From contig JAJEHL010000038.1 of NCBI GenBank assembly GCA_022823725.1, forward strand, positions 1 to 32,202: a DNA stretch of 32,202 nucleotides, written 5' to 3'. The DNA is from Candidatus Latescibacterota bacterium (lineage in GTDB: Bacteria > Latescibacterota > UBA2968). Each line of letters begins with the position of its first letter. Position 1 is the stretch's first letter. Position numbers and translations under genes: made by a program. The notes beneath the pieces were generated by a model. That model saw only the letters and a program-made list of their open reading frames with translations. It did no database searches and was not told the DNA's origin. Positions 1-8,313 of the stretch are shown here, in pieces.

Positions 1-834
1 TTTCCCAGATACAAAGGTCAAAATCGCTATGATTCTATCACGTATCCGCAGTTTTCCAACGGTTGCCGACTGGACAATAAGGGCTTGCGATTGGGCAAAA
101 TAGGCTGTCTTCGGATTGTCCAGCACAGGCCCCTTGCAGGAACGCCCAAATCTTGCACAATCACACGCACGGCGACGGGCAAATGGTTTGCCTCTATTTC
201 TTGTGATATGGGCGACGCGCCTGATAAAACGGACGCTGGTTCTGCGATAGGCATAGATGTGGGTCTCAATTCCTTTGCTGTGACCAGTGACGGCGAACAT
301 ATCGCCAATCCTCGCTTTTTCAGAAAAGAGGAAAAAGCGCTTGCGAAAGCCCAGCGCAAGTGGGACAAAGTTAAGAAAACCAAATCGCCACAAAGAGAAA
401 AGTGTCGTAAGACTGTTGCCAGCGTGCATGAACGTATCCGCAATAAACGACATAATTTTGTGCATCAAGAAGCAAGAAAAATGGTCAATCGCCACGGGTT
501 CATTGCGGCAGAGAAACTCGATGTTCAAGACATGCAACAGAACCGTCGGTTGTCTAAATCCATAGGTGACGCAGCGTGGTCAATGTTTCGGCATTGCCTC
601 CAATACAAAGCGGAAGAAGCTGGTATTGGATTCAAACCCGTCAACCCTAAATATACGTCACAAGATTGCTCGGCATGCGGACATAGAGAAAAGAAATCTC
701 TTTCTCAGCGTGTGCATCATTGCAAAAAGTGTGGCTATACAACAGACAGAGACCACAACGCTGCGATAAACATATTGACGTTGGGGCTACAACGTCAGGT
801 GGAATGCATGTGCCCGAATGATTTTATCGGGTAA
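1..834 (+). CDS. tnpB: RNA-guided endonuclease TnpB / OrfB-family transposase, 5'-truncated by window edge
   Basis: The frame is open from base 1. The residues before the first possible TTG start at 85 (PRYKG, YDSITYPQ, LDNKGLRLGKIG) already match the conserved TnpB N-terminal wedge region, so the gene begins outside the window. The RuvC-like catalytic parts are visible: an Asp in the GIDVGLN motif (codon 256-258), a Glu in AAEKLDV (511-513) and the terminal TDRDHNAA motif (742-765). A CxxC...CxxC zinc finger lies between 667 and 732. TnpB proteins are RNA-guided nucleases that keep IS200/IS605 elements in place. All catalytic residues and the zinc finger are intact, so the visible part is not obviously decayed. 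A stand-alone tnpB without tnpA is possible. The C-terminal tail after NAAINIL is short. Confidence 0.9.
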   Translation, partial: FPRYKGQNRYDSITYPQFSNGCRLDNKGLRLGKIGCLRIVQHRPLAGTPKSCTITRTATGKWFASISCDMGDAPDKTDAGSAIGIDVGLNSFAVTSDGEHIANPRFFRKEEKALAKAQRKWDKVKKTKSPQREKCRKTVASVHERIRNKRHNFVHQEARKMVNRHGFIAAEKLDVQDMQQNRRLSKSIGDAAWSMFRHCLQYKAEEAGIGFKPVNPKYTSQDCSACGHREKKSLSQRVHHCKKCGYTTDRDHNAAINILTLGLQRQVECMCPNDFIG

Positions 835-880
835 CCACCAAGAAGCCCACCTGCTTTAGCGGTGGGAGTAGTCACAAACT
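835..880 (+). ncRNA. IS605 right-end hairpin / candidate omegaRNA (reRNA) 3' segment
   Basis: Directly after the tnpB stop, bases 846-851 (CCCACC) pair with 861-866 (GGTGGG). Two further G-C pairs close a TTTA loop (855-858). This imperfect stem with a GCTTTAGC apex is the classical right-end structure recognised by TnpA. In TnpB systems the same region is the scaffold end of the guide RNA, whose guide is taken from the flanking DNA. If that holds here, the guide would begin around 870-880 and run towards the downstream gene. The structure is seen directly; the RNA role is inferred from the family. Confidence 0.6.
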
Positions 881-972
881 CAACCTCGACTTTAACAACA
901 ATTCCAGGGACGAATGCTAAAACCCTTCATCCTCTCCCGACAACTCGGAAGTTTTTCACCAGGATTAGCAGA

Positions 973-2925
973 ATGTTTATAATGCGAATCATCAACCGCA
1001 TAATGCTGGTCGTTATACTTATAACTGGGCAGACACAAGGAGCTGAATCAGTGGAAAAAAATTTAACCCCCGAAGCGGTCATAGCTGGCTTTAAACAACG
1101 AGTGGATGCGATGTTTCGATCTGAATCTGGCAAGCCTTTGGTGCGGGCAAAGAAACGGAAGCCACTCGATCCCGGGCGAGGAAATTATGTGCGAGCCTAT
1201 TCCTATTCCATGGTGGGGTTTGCCGCACGTTGCCTCTACCTGAACGAGATGCTGGAAGAAGCCAATGCCGCACTTGCCGAAAACGCCCAGCATTATCTCG
1301 ACAACCCCCTGGACATCAATGACCGCGACAGTTTTCACTGGCATGCAGAGATCGTCATGCGGCTGATTGAGATGTACGGCTCCAACGGTAGTAATCGCAT
1401 AACCAAAAAGACCGAAGCCCTCGCTCTCAAGCCGATTTGGGAATACGTCAAGAAGGTTTCCCGGCTTGATAAGGCGGAATACGAGAAATCTAAGACCTGG
1501 CACATCTACCTGTCAGAGAATCATCATGCCATGAGTTTTACGGTCTGCTGGCAGTTTGCCAGGATCGCGAAGGATCGGCCCGAATACAAGGACCTCAAGT
1601 ATGATGACGGCGCTACGGCGGCGGAACACTATCGGGCCTGGAATGCGTATTTTGTGGTTTACTGCCTTGAACGTGCGCGCAAAAGCCTGTGCATCGAGAT
1701 GATGAGTGACGGCTATAACAGCACACTGATCAAGGGATTCTACAATTTCTACGACTTTGGTAACCCGCAGGTGAGACGGTCGGCCGGAATATTGCTCGAT
1801 CTTTATTTTGCCTATTGGGCACAGGAACAGATAGACGGCGTTCAAGGTGGTGGGCAGTCGCGCATCTATTTCTGGAAAGGGCTTAAGCAAAACCGGGAAC
1901 ATGGCAATGCGCCGCTGGCCTGGTTCTACTTTGGCATCGGCAAGCAGCCTGCTGTTTATGGTCATGACATGAACGCGGCTCTCAGCGACTACCGACCACC
2001 AGCCGTGGTGGCCGATATCGCACTCGACGTGGCAGGACGAGGACGCTACGAGGTGCGGCAACGTCCCCAGGGTCTGGGAAAAACGGGGCGTCCTTTGAAG
2101 ACTGCTGATACGCAAGTGCCGACCAGTATGCGAACCGATGGGGGTGGTATTCTGCGCTACAGCTACTGCGATCCCGCCTTCATCATGGGAACGCCGATGA
2201 CGGAAGCGAGGCCCATAGAGGATTGGGCTGCGATCAGTGCACAAAACCGCTGGCAAGGCGTGATCTTTGCTGGCGAACACGATGCGCGTATCGTTCCCAT
2301 CGTTCGTCCCAAAGACAACCGGGTGGCCATGAACGCACAGTGGTCCGTGCAGAGCAAAGGCAGCTTGATTACCCAGAAGCTCAAGCACCATAAGGGCGGT
2401 GCCGAGATGATCATCTGGATGTCGAAGAGCGGGTTGAGCACGCCAGTGGAAGAAGATGGCGTGGTCTATGTGGAAGCCAAAGGCGCTTATGCGGCGATCC
2501 GCGTGGCCACAGGCGGTTTCAAGTGGATGGATGGCGAGTTTGAAACGAATCGCTTTGTTCCCGAAAACGCGACCATGATCCCCAATGATGAATACGCCTC
2601 GGTGATCATTGAAGTCATGGCCAGGAGCGATGTCACGAGTTTCGACGCCTTCAAAAAAAAGGTGAAGGCCTGTGAAGTTTTTATGGATGGAACGGTGCTG
2701 CGCTACAAAACCATCTATGGCGATCAGTTGACCTTTGATACCAGCACCAAAGCGGTACCCTCAATCAATGGCAAACCGGTCAACTACGCACCAAAAAAAG
2801 TCTTTGAAAGCCCCTTTCTCAATGCGGAATGGAACAGCGGGATTGTCACCATCAGCAAGGGGACGCGGAAGAAGGTCCTGGATTTTACACAACGGGCAGA
2901 AGATGGTGGCACTTCTGAAAATTGA
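973..2925 (+). CDS. Secreted alpha/alpha-toroid, polysaccharide-lyase-like protein
   Basis: A 650-residue protein starting at ATG 973, chosen because an AGGA (961-964) precedes it. In-frame GTG codons further upstream fall inside the IS605 hairpin. Residues 1-24 form a signal peptide with a basic start, a hydrophobic stretch IMLVVILITG and likely cleavage after QGA. The N-terminal half (about 30-330) is helical and rich in Trp, Tyr and His, with an ENHH cluster at 182-185 and a DFGN motif at 261-264. The second half (about 400-650) looks like beta-sandwich. This order resembles chondroitin AC / alginate lyase and heparinase II/III superfamily enzymes, and the Asn/His/Tyr pattern suits beta-elimination chemistry. 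I do not recognise a named family, and the lyase role is inferred. It is followed by a sialidase-like gene and lies near many sulfatases, which supports action on an acidic or sulfated polysaccharide. Confidence 0.6.
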   Translation: MFIMRIINRIMLVVILITGQTQGAESVEKNLTPEAVIAGFKQRVDAMFRSESGKPLVRAKKRKPLDPGRGNYVRAYSYSMVGFAARCLYLNEMLEEANAALAENAQHYLDNPLDINDRDSFHWHAEIVMRLIEMYGSNGSNRITKKTEALALKPIWEYVKKVSRLDKAEYEKSKTWHIYLSENHHAMSFTVCWQFARIAKDRPEYKDLKYDDGATAAEHYRAWNAYFVVYCLERARKSLCIEMMSDGYNSTLIKGFYNFYDFGNPQVRRSAGILLDLYFAYWAQEQIDGVQGGGQSRIYFWKGLKQNREHGNAPLAWFYFGIGKQPAVYGHDMNAALSDYRPPAVVADIALDVAGRGRYEVRQRPQGLGKTGRPLKTADTQVPTSMRTDGGGILRYSYCDPAFIMGTPMTEARPIEDWAAISAQNRWQGVIFAGEHDARIVPIVRPKDNRVAMNAQWSVQSKGSLITQKLKHHKGGAEMIIWMSKSGLSTPVEEDGVVYVEAKGAYAAIRVATGGFKWMDGEFETNRFVPENATMIPNDEYASVIIEVMARSDVTSFDAFKKKVKACEVFMDGTVLRYKTIYGDQLTFDTSTKAVPSINGKPVNYAPKKVFESPFLNAEWNSGIVTISKGTRKKVLDFTQRAEDGGTSEN

Positions 2926-2954
2926 GAATTCTTCTTATTTCACCGATTGCATTT

Positions 2955-2959
2955 GGAGG
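2955..2959 (+). promoter_or_regulatory. Ribosome binding site deciding the start of the BNR-repeat gene
   Basis: GGAGG lies 7 bases before ATG 2967. It selects that codon over the earlier in-frame ATG at 2922, which would overlap the end of the preceding gene and has no comparable site. Confidence 0.6.
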
Positions 2960-2966
2960 TCAGGCA

Positions 2967-4349
2967 ATGGATACTGAGAAACAAACGGATTTTTCTGCTG
3001 TTCCCTTTGGAAGTGGGGGACAATTAAAAATGATCTATGACAGAAGGCAGCGCCCTCAAGCCATCTTTATCAACAATCGAGTATATATCGTTTATAATGG
3101 CGGGGCACCAATGGATGCTGAGACCAGGGAAAAGACATATCCTTTTGTTATTTCTTTTAACCCCGAGACAAAATCCTTTTCGTCTCCCCTACAACTGGGA
3201 ACCAGAGGCTCAAACGACCAGCATTATTGCCCCATAATCTGGGCTGATAATGATGCCTTTTTACATATTTTGTCGGGTTGTCACAGAACGCCAGGAACAC
3301 ATTTAATATCCAAAAAGGTAGCGGATATTGGAAACAGTGTAGAAGACTGGTCTCCAGCCCCTGAAATAAGAAACTCGCTTTCTTACCCTACGGTTTATCA
3401 CATACACAATAACAGGCAAGTGGTTTATTTCCGAACAGGAGAGCACAGAAGTTCGTGGTCATATTTAATTTCAGACGATGAAGGTAAGACCTGGTCGGGA
3501 CCTGAAAATGATGTCACAGATTTAAACATGGGGGAAGAAACGGCAACAGTAGATGATCCGATGGACTTAAATGAGTGGTCTTCTTATCACACTTGCTTTC
3601 CGAGTAAAGATGGAAAGTTTTTGCACGCCGTATTTTGTTCTTACGATGACAATAAAAAGGATATCCCCGAAAAGTTTTACAATCCTCGTTATGGAACCAA
3701 AAAGAATCTCGGCCTCAAATACAACCTCTATTATGTAAAAATTAACCTTCAAACGCATGAGGTCGCAAATTTTGATGGCGAGACGATCAAAACGCCCATT
3801 GATATTGGCACTGCAAATGACAAATGCAAAATTTGGGATACCGATTGGAGAGGCGCAGGCGTTCCACCTGATATTGTCATCGATGAAAATGACAATCCTG
3901 CCTTTTTGCATGTGCTATCGGAAGATGTACCCGACAAATGCAATTACTATTATGTGAGGTATATTAACCATAAATGGATACAGACGGCTATCACCCCTGC
4001 CACTGATGATTGGAACAGTTGCTATCTCAGGCTGGATGAAAGTGGCACGTTGCATGCTTATCTGATAGTAGGCGATCACAAATTTATAAAAGAAACGCGT
4101 GGCAACATGGACTCCAGAGGTGGAGGAGATATTGAAGAGTGGATCTCTACCGATAGTGGATTTACCTGGAAAAGGGTGAGAGATTTGACGCCACGTGCCC
4201 CGGAATATGCCGGTTGGAAATTTAACAATATCCAACCGATTAAAGATCCAAAAGGAAATGTAAGAGATGGCATGCTCCTCTTTTACGGGTGGAAAGACAG
4301 TGAACTGTGTAAAGCGAAAGGATTTCTGATTATAGATCAGAACTGGTGA
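2967..4349 (+). CDS. BNR-repeat (sialidase-superfamily, BNR_4-like) protein
   Basis: A 460-residue protein starting at ATG 2967 behind a GGAGG. Two Asp-box motifs of the S-x-D-x-G-x-T-W type mark a six-bladed beta-propeller of the sialidase superfamily: SDDEGKTW from residue 169 and STDSGFTW from residue 394. Other propeller-like strands are spread evenly, with many aromatic residues, for example near YNGGAP and YYVRYINHKW. Homologues are commonly annotated as BNR_4 or neuraminidase-like proteins and occur in polysaccharide-utilisation loci, including ulvan and pectin systems. No signal peptide is visible at this start. It begins about 40 bases after the lyase-like gene and is probably co-transcribed with it. 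The propeller fold is well supported; hydrolase versus lyase activity cannot be told from the sequence. Confidence 0.75.
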   Translation: MDTEKQTDFSAVPFGSGGQLKMIYDRRQRPQAIFINNRVYIVYNGGAPMDAETREKTYPFVISFNPETKSFSSPLQLGTRGSNDQHYCPIIWADNDAFLHILSGCHRTPGTHLISKKVADIGNSVEDWSPAPEIRNSLSYPTVYHIHNNRQVVYFRTGEHRSSWSYLISDDEGKTWSGPENDVTDLNMGEETATVDDPMDLNEWSSYHTCFPSKDGKFLHAVFCSYDDNKKDIPEKFYNPRYGTKKNLGLKYNLYYVKINLQTHEVANFDGETIKTPIDIGTANDKCKIWDTDWRGAGVPPDIVIDENDNPAFLHVLSEDVPDKCNYYYVRYINHKWIQTAITPATDDWNSCYLRLDESGTLHAYLIVGDHKFIKETRGNMDSRGGGDIEEWISTDSGFTWKRVRDLTPRAPEYAGWKFNNIQPIKDPKGNVRDGMLLFYGWKDSELCKAKGFLIIDQNW

Positions 4350-4707
4350 ACCGAATACACATCACACATCTCCATTCCCTCCCCTATCGCTCCCATCCTA
4401 CCAGCCTGCCACCGGCTGTGCCGGGCTGCTTCAGACCGATTAAAACACGTACCGATCCCCTCTTTTCTTTTTTCTATCCCAAATCCCACCTCTTTGTAAT
4501 TATCCAAACCTCCAATCTCAATACACTCTGGAACGCCATTGACCAGGTCATGCCCCATGTGTACTGGGCACAAACCCCTGGACCGCAGATATGAAGTAAA
4601 TTTAATCCTTCGTTTACATCGAGTAAATCTGAAAGAAACATATTCGTTTTATACTTCAATCTGTTCGTCACATACGCTATGAGCAGTACAACTATAAGGA
4701 GATTACC
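4350..4707. other. Intergenic leader of the transport/hydrolase operon
   Basis: No convincing gene was found. A small hairpin, CCGGC-TGT-GCCGG, lies at 4412-4424 without a following T run. The last 100 bases are AT-rich, with a possible -10 element TATACT (4650-4655) but no good -35. AAGGAG precedes ATG 4708. I looked here for guanidine-riboswitch-like conserved blocks because of the downstream ureohydrolase and saw none. Confidence 0.4.
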
Positions 4708-5901
4708 ATGAAAAAAGGCACACGCCTATTTCTCATTGTCGGGTGCGCGTTCTCCCTGCTTTTTGCCTCTCCCTCGTTGGCCGCCAAACTCAAAATTGGC
4801 TACAGCGACTGGCCGGGTTGGGTCGCTTGGGAAGTTGGCATCCAGAAGGGTTGGTTCAAAAAAGCCGGCGTCGATGTGGAATTTATCTGGTTTGAATATG
4901 TGCCGTCCATGGACGCCTTCGCCGCCAGCAAAGTAGATGCAGTGTGCATGACCAATGGGGATGCTCTGGTCACAGGTGCCACAGGCAAAGCCTGTAAAGG
5001 CATATTGATCAACGACTACTCCAACGGTAACGACATGGTCGTTGGCAGACCGGGCATTCGCAAAATCACCGAACTCAAAGGCAAAAAAGTAGGTGTCGAA
5101 CTGGGCTTTGTCAGCCACCTCTTGCTGCTCAAAGGCCTCGAAGCCAAATGCATTGTCGATGCCGGGTATCTTAAAAAATCGACACCGATCTCTAAACGCC
5201 ACACGAGGGTCTTCATGCCATTTTACGACACGCATGCTCCCAATTACCGCAAGCATCAACGCGACCTCCCCGACATCTCCCATCTCAACGGCTGGCTTGC
5301 GCAAGATGCTGAAGCCGAACTTCCGGACACACAATATCGCAACGAAATCGCCCGCAGCCTGGAATTTGGCCTGCCCGGATCAGATTCCATTGCTGACCCC
5401 GACATTTCCTGCTTTCAACGGGGTGAACTTCCCCACTGGTCGGGCATCAACACCTTTTTAAAACTCCCCTACCTTGAAGACGTGCGCCAGGTCGGCGATT
5501 ATGACGTGGCCTTTGTCGGCGCGCCCTTTGATATCGGCACCACCTACCGATCCGGCACCCGCTTTGGTCCACAGGGCATGCGCCGGATATCTTCCCTCTA
5601 CACCCCTTACAATTTTGAACTCGGCATCGACCTGCGCGAATCCCTCAAAATGTGTGACATCGGAGATATTTTCTGTCCCGCCAATATCACCAAAGGGCAC
5701 GACCAAATTACCAAAGGCGTTGCCCATATCCTTTCCAGCGGGACTTTGCCCATGATCATGGGGGGCGATCACTCCATCGGTTATCCCTGTGTGCGCGGCG
5801 TGGCCGAATGCGTCGAAGGCAAAGTCGGCATCATCCATCTGGACCGCCATGTAGATACCCAGGAAAAAGACATGGACGAAATTATGCACACCTGTCCCTA
5901 G
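4708..5901 (+). CDS. Truncated ABC substrate-binding protein (NMT1/taurine-nitrate type) running in frame into a ureohydrolase; ends at UAG
   Basis: One open frame joins two unrelated parts. Residues 1-25 are a signal peptide (LFLIVGCAFSLLF, cleavage near SLA). Residues 27 to about 147 are the first lobe of a periplasmic binding protein of the NMT1/THI5, SsuA/TauA class, with the typical KIGYSDWPGWVAWEVG and DAFAASKVDAV segments and an ELKGKKVGVELG stretch. At about 5146-5151 homology stops, where such proteins normally continue for 150-200 more residues. After a short linker the frame reads through a second start (ATG 5215, with its own GAGGG) into a nearly complete ureohydrolase, ending at TAG 5899-5901. 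A signal peptide would send the hydrolase part to the periplasm, which is unlikely to be functional. I read this as a deletion scar or assembly join rather than a working fusion. Confidence 0.8.
   Translation: MKKGTRLFLIVGCAFSLLFASPSLAAKLKIGYSDWPGWVAWEVGIQKGWFKKAGVDVEFIWFEYVPSMDAFAASKVDAVCMTNGDALVTGATGKACKGILINDYSNGNDMVVGRPGIRKITELKGKKVGVELGFVSHLLLLKGLEAKCIVDAGYLKKSTPISKRHTRVFMPFYDTHAPNYRKHQRDLPDISHLNGWLAQDAEAELPDTQYRNEIARSLEFGLPGSDSIADPDISCFQRGELPHWSGINTFLKLPYLEDVRQVGDYDVAFVGAPFDIGTTYRSGTRFGPQGMRRISSLYTPYNFELGIDLRESLKMCDIGDIFCPANITKGHDQITKGVAHILSSGTLPMIMGGDHSIGYPCVRGVAECVEGKVGIIHLDRHVDTQEKDMDEIMHTCP
5205..5209 (+). promoter_or_regulatory. Ribosome binding site for the original ureohydrolase start
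   Basis: GAGGG lies 5 bases before ATG 5215. It indicates that the ureohydrolase was once an independent gene whose 5' leader now lies inside the fused frame. Confidence 0.5.
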
Positions 5902-6372
5902 TTCCATGCCACCAATATCCCCAACTGCCCCCCCACCAACCTGGTCCAATTGGGCATTGGGGGCTGGCAGGTCCCCAGAACGGGTGTGCGCCACGGCCGC
6001 ACCATGCGCTCAACCGTGCTCACCATCGACGATGTCGAAACCCTCGGTATTGACAAAACCCTCGAAATCGCCCTCGAAGTGGCCTGGAAAGGTGCCAGTG
6101 CTGTATATCTCTCCTTCGACATCGACTCCGTAGATGCCGGTTTTGTACCCGGCACAGGCTGGCCAGAGCCCGGCGGATATCTGCCCAGAGAAGCCCTATC
6201 CCTGCTCCGTGGTATTGCCAAAGAAGGCATCGCCGCCATGGAAGTTGTCGAAGTCGCTCCGCCTTACGACATCTCCGACATTACAGCCCTGTTGGGGGTT
6301 CGCGCCATGATGGACACCCTGGCCACCCTGGTAAAATACGACCGGATCGGCGGCAAACTCGAATCGGAATAA
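5215..6372 (+). pseudogene. Ureohydrolase (agmatinase family, guanidine-hydrolase-like) with in-frame UAG at codon 229
   Basis: From ATG 5215 the frame encodes a full-length arginase/agmatinase-fold enzyme of about 385 residues, interrupted once by TAG 5899-5901 and continuing in the same frame to 6372. Dinuclear metal ligands are present: H186 in GGDHS, D210, H212 and D214 in HLDRHVDT, and D302 and D304 in SFDIDSVD. The N-terminus (YDTHAPNYRKHQRDLP), the MHTCP-stop-FHATN segment and VPGTGWPEPGG are typical of the subgroup that contains the nickel-dependent guanidine hydrolases (GdmH type), usually annotated as agmatinase. Family members carry Trp after HTCP/HTTP, so the stop is explained by TGG to TAG. 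UAG is an ordinary stop in neighbouring genes. Reaction if repaired: guanidine (or a guanidino compound) to urea plus ammonia or an amine. The substrate call is inferred. Confidence 0.75.
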
Positions 6373-6378
6373 AGCCCC

Positions 6379-8235
6379 GTGGCATCCAGTAACCACACAC
6401 ATGGGGGGCCTCCTGCGTTTGTCCTCCTGACCGACGCCTGCTCGAACCGTCTGAACGAGCCCCAAGCCCTCTGCCAGGCTCTGAGCGAAACATGCGCTCC
6501 AATCCTGGGATTTACCCCTTCTATTACCTGTGCGTCTCTACCTCCCGCCGGGCAATGGGCCGGAGGCGATCTGCCCGAACATCTCCAGGCCTGCCATCAA
6601 GACGGTGCCAGTGCTGTCTTTATACTGCCCCTCTTGCTGGACTTCAGCATCGATCAGAAAACCATCTTTATAGAAACCATCAATCAGACCCGCAGAGACC
6701 ATCCGGAGATGAATATCTTCTACGACGATCCAGATCCCTGCCATCCTCTGTTGATTCAGGCCTTTGTCGATCACATCTGCACCCGCCTGCACCACACCAA
6801 CACATTGCCTCAAAACACCGCCCTGATGCTCGTCGCCAGTGGACACGGCGATCCGGCAGGCCGTGCAAAATCCTATCAATTGATGCGCTTGCTCTGGGAA
6901 CACTTGAGTCTGGCACAGGCGGACGTGGCATTCTTACGCCACGAAAAAACACCCCTGCCCGAGCAACTTGCCTGTGCGGCGCAAACACCGTATCGCTGGA
7001 TCCTGGCCCCCTATCTCCTATTTGAAGACGACCACGCAGAATATACCCGGATTATCTACAAAGATTTCTGCAAAAAGCATCCCCTCGCCGACACCTGGAT
7101 TCTCTGCAAGTCACTGGGTCTCACAGCACACCTCACAGCATGGATGCAACAACGTTTGGCCACCCTATGGAACGCCCACCGCGAAAAAACTGCAAAACGC
7201 ACCCCTTCGCCCAGGCACAACAAAAACGCCCAACCTGTAAGTTGTCTCCACGGTCCCGACGGCACTTTGCCAATCCGCGATCTCGAAGGCCCCGTGCCCC
7301 ACACGCACACCTATCAGGGTGCCACCATCGCCGAAATCCACGACACCGACGCTTTATCTCGCCTCTTTCAAAGTTTTGGCATCACCTCAGACCCCGTCTT
7401 CGTCAAAGTCACCTGGCATGGGTATGCCACCGGCACCTACACCGACCCCATTGCCCTCGACAAACTTCTGTCGGCTCTACCCGGTCGGGCCGTAATCTTA
7501 GAAGGCCATACTGTAGGACGAAATCTGGGCGGAACCTCCTGGGACTGGAAAACGGAAAGCAAAGCCCATCGCACCTGGATTCGCGATCAAGATCAAGAAT
7601 ACCTCAAACGCACTGGCCTCCAGGACATTATCGACCACCACAATGCCCACTATCTCAACGTCACCGAGGCCTATTGGGACGGCCAATGTGCCAATCCCTC
7701 CGACATTGCAGCACGCCTCGAAGAGGCCGGACACAAATCCTATCACCCCGAACTCTGCCGATTTATACCAAAACTCTTACTCAACCACGCCAGTAATGAT
7801 TTCATCTCCTTCGCCCGGTTCAAAGGTCACACACGCCTGTCCATCTCCAATTGCTTCGGCCTCATACCCGCTCCTTTAAGAGCAACCTGGCACGGTCCTA
7901 ATATCACCTATTTTGCCCGTGTGTGTTGTGAAATGGCCAAAATTTACAGCACCCTCTTCAATCCCTTCGGCCTGGTTGAATCCCTTAACGTAGCCATCCG
8001 CTGGAACCGTCAGGGCCTTTACCGAAGCCGCTGGGGGCACTATGACCTGATCCCCAATCCCGGCCTGATCACCCTCAGCCACGGCCTGCCCGGGGCCGAT
8101 GTACTGGCCAGCCGCCTTCAGGGTCAGAATGTCCGAAAAAGTGCCTTCTTTGATGTGGTCGAACGCGAACTGGGGCTTCCGGCCATGGCTTGTGAAAACG
8201 AGATCGACGACGCTTTAAAAATGAAATTTGCTTAG
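6379..8235 (+). CDS. CbiX/SirB-like chelatase domains fused to a DUF362-like domain
   Basis: A 618-residue protein from GTG 6379, only 6 bases after the ureohydrolase, so translationally linked. Residues about 10-135 and 145-265 look like the two halves of a sirohydrochlorin chelatase (CbiX/SirB) fold. The second half has SGHGDPAGRAKSY (His156), matching the chelatase HGSRDP-type strand, and APYLLFEDDHAEY, matching the PYLLF motif. In the first half the usual His is missing (LLTDACS). Residues about 310-610 resemble DUF362, with VFVKVTWHGYATGTYTDP, VILEGHTVGRN and LSISNCFGLIP segments. The linker at about 255-300 is basic. Because chelatases insert Co, Ni or Fe, and guanidine hydrolases need nickel, it may be a metal-delivery factor for the neighbouring enzyme; that is inference. 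The start codon is not backed by a strong ribosome site. Confidence 0.65.
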   Translation: MASSNHTHGGPPAFVLLTDACSNRLNEPQALCQALSETCAPILGFTPSITCASLPPAGQWAGGDLPEHLQACHQDGASAVFILPLLLDFSIDQKTIFIETINQTRRDHPEMNIFYDDPDPCHPLLIQAFVDHICTRLHHTNTLPQNTALMLVASGHGDPAGRAKSYQLMRLLWEHLSLAQADVAFLRHEKTPLPEQLACAAQTPYRWILAPYLLFEDDHAEYTRIIYKDFCKKHPLADTWILCKSLGLTAHLTAWMQQRLATLWNAHREKTAKRTPSPRHNKNAQPVSCLHGPDGTLPIRDLEGPVPHTHTYQGATIAEIHDTDALSRLFQSFGITSDPVFVKVTWHGYATGTYTDPIALDKLLSALPGRAVILEGHTVGRNLGGTSWDWKTESKAHRTWIRDQDQEYLKRTGLQDIIDHHNAHYLNVTEAYWDGQCANPSDIAARLEEAGHKSYHPELCRFIPKLLLNHASNDFISFARFKGHTRLSISNCFGLIPAPLRATWHGPNITYFARVCCEMAKIYSTLFNPFGLVESLNVAIRWNRQGLYRSRWGHYDLIPNPGLITLSHGLPGADVLASRLQGQNVRKSAFFDVVERELGLPAMACENEIDDALKMKFA

Positions 8236-8313
8236 GAGGCCCCTAAACACCTTTCTCCCATGACGAGAGAGAAATATTTGTCTCTGTTGTCGTTTATTTA
8301 ATCAGAGCTTTTT

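Larger units (their letters stand above)
1..880 (+). mobile_element. Partial IS200/IS605-family element (tnpB plus right end)
   Basis: The element is cut by the left edge of the window. It contains the tnpB reading frame, open from base 1, followed directly by a right-end hairpin typical of IS200/IS605 elements. No tnpA (Y1 transposase) is visible, although it could lie to the left. The right boundary near 870-880 is inferred from the hairpin and the trailing TAGTCAC-like end and is not proven by a target-site comparison. The element stops about 100 bases before the start of the secreted lyase-like gene, so it sits in that gene's promoter region. Confidence 0.75.

Noticed and set aside
1513-2391. 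Long minus-strand frame opposite the lyase-like gene
   Set aside because: It lies entirely antisense to a gene with a signal peptide and coherent protein features. Its composition (His/Arg/Pro-rich) is typical of a shadow frame, and it has no motif.
4346-4594. Open frame of 82 codons after the BNR gene
   Set aside because: It overlaps the preceding stop, is low in complexity with Pro/Ser/Leu-rich composition, and has no ribosome site or recognisable motif.
4350-4707. Guanidine riboswitch upstream of the operon
   Set aside because: I looked for the conserved blocks of the guanidine-I class and for the tandem ACGR-loop hairpins of the guanidine-II class; none was visible. A covariance-model search would be decisive.
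5899-5901. UAG as a reassigned sense codon
   Set aside because: Several intact neighbouring genes end with TAG at the expected protein end (10395-12392, 12395-13822, 13994-15346, 25145-25996), so UAG is a normal stop here; the interruption is specific to the ureohydrolase.
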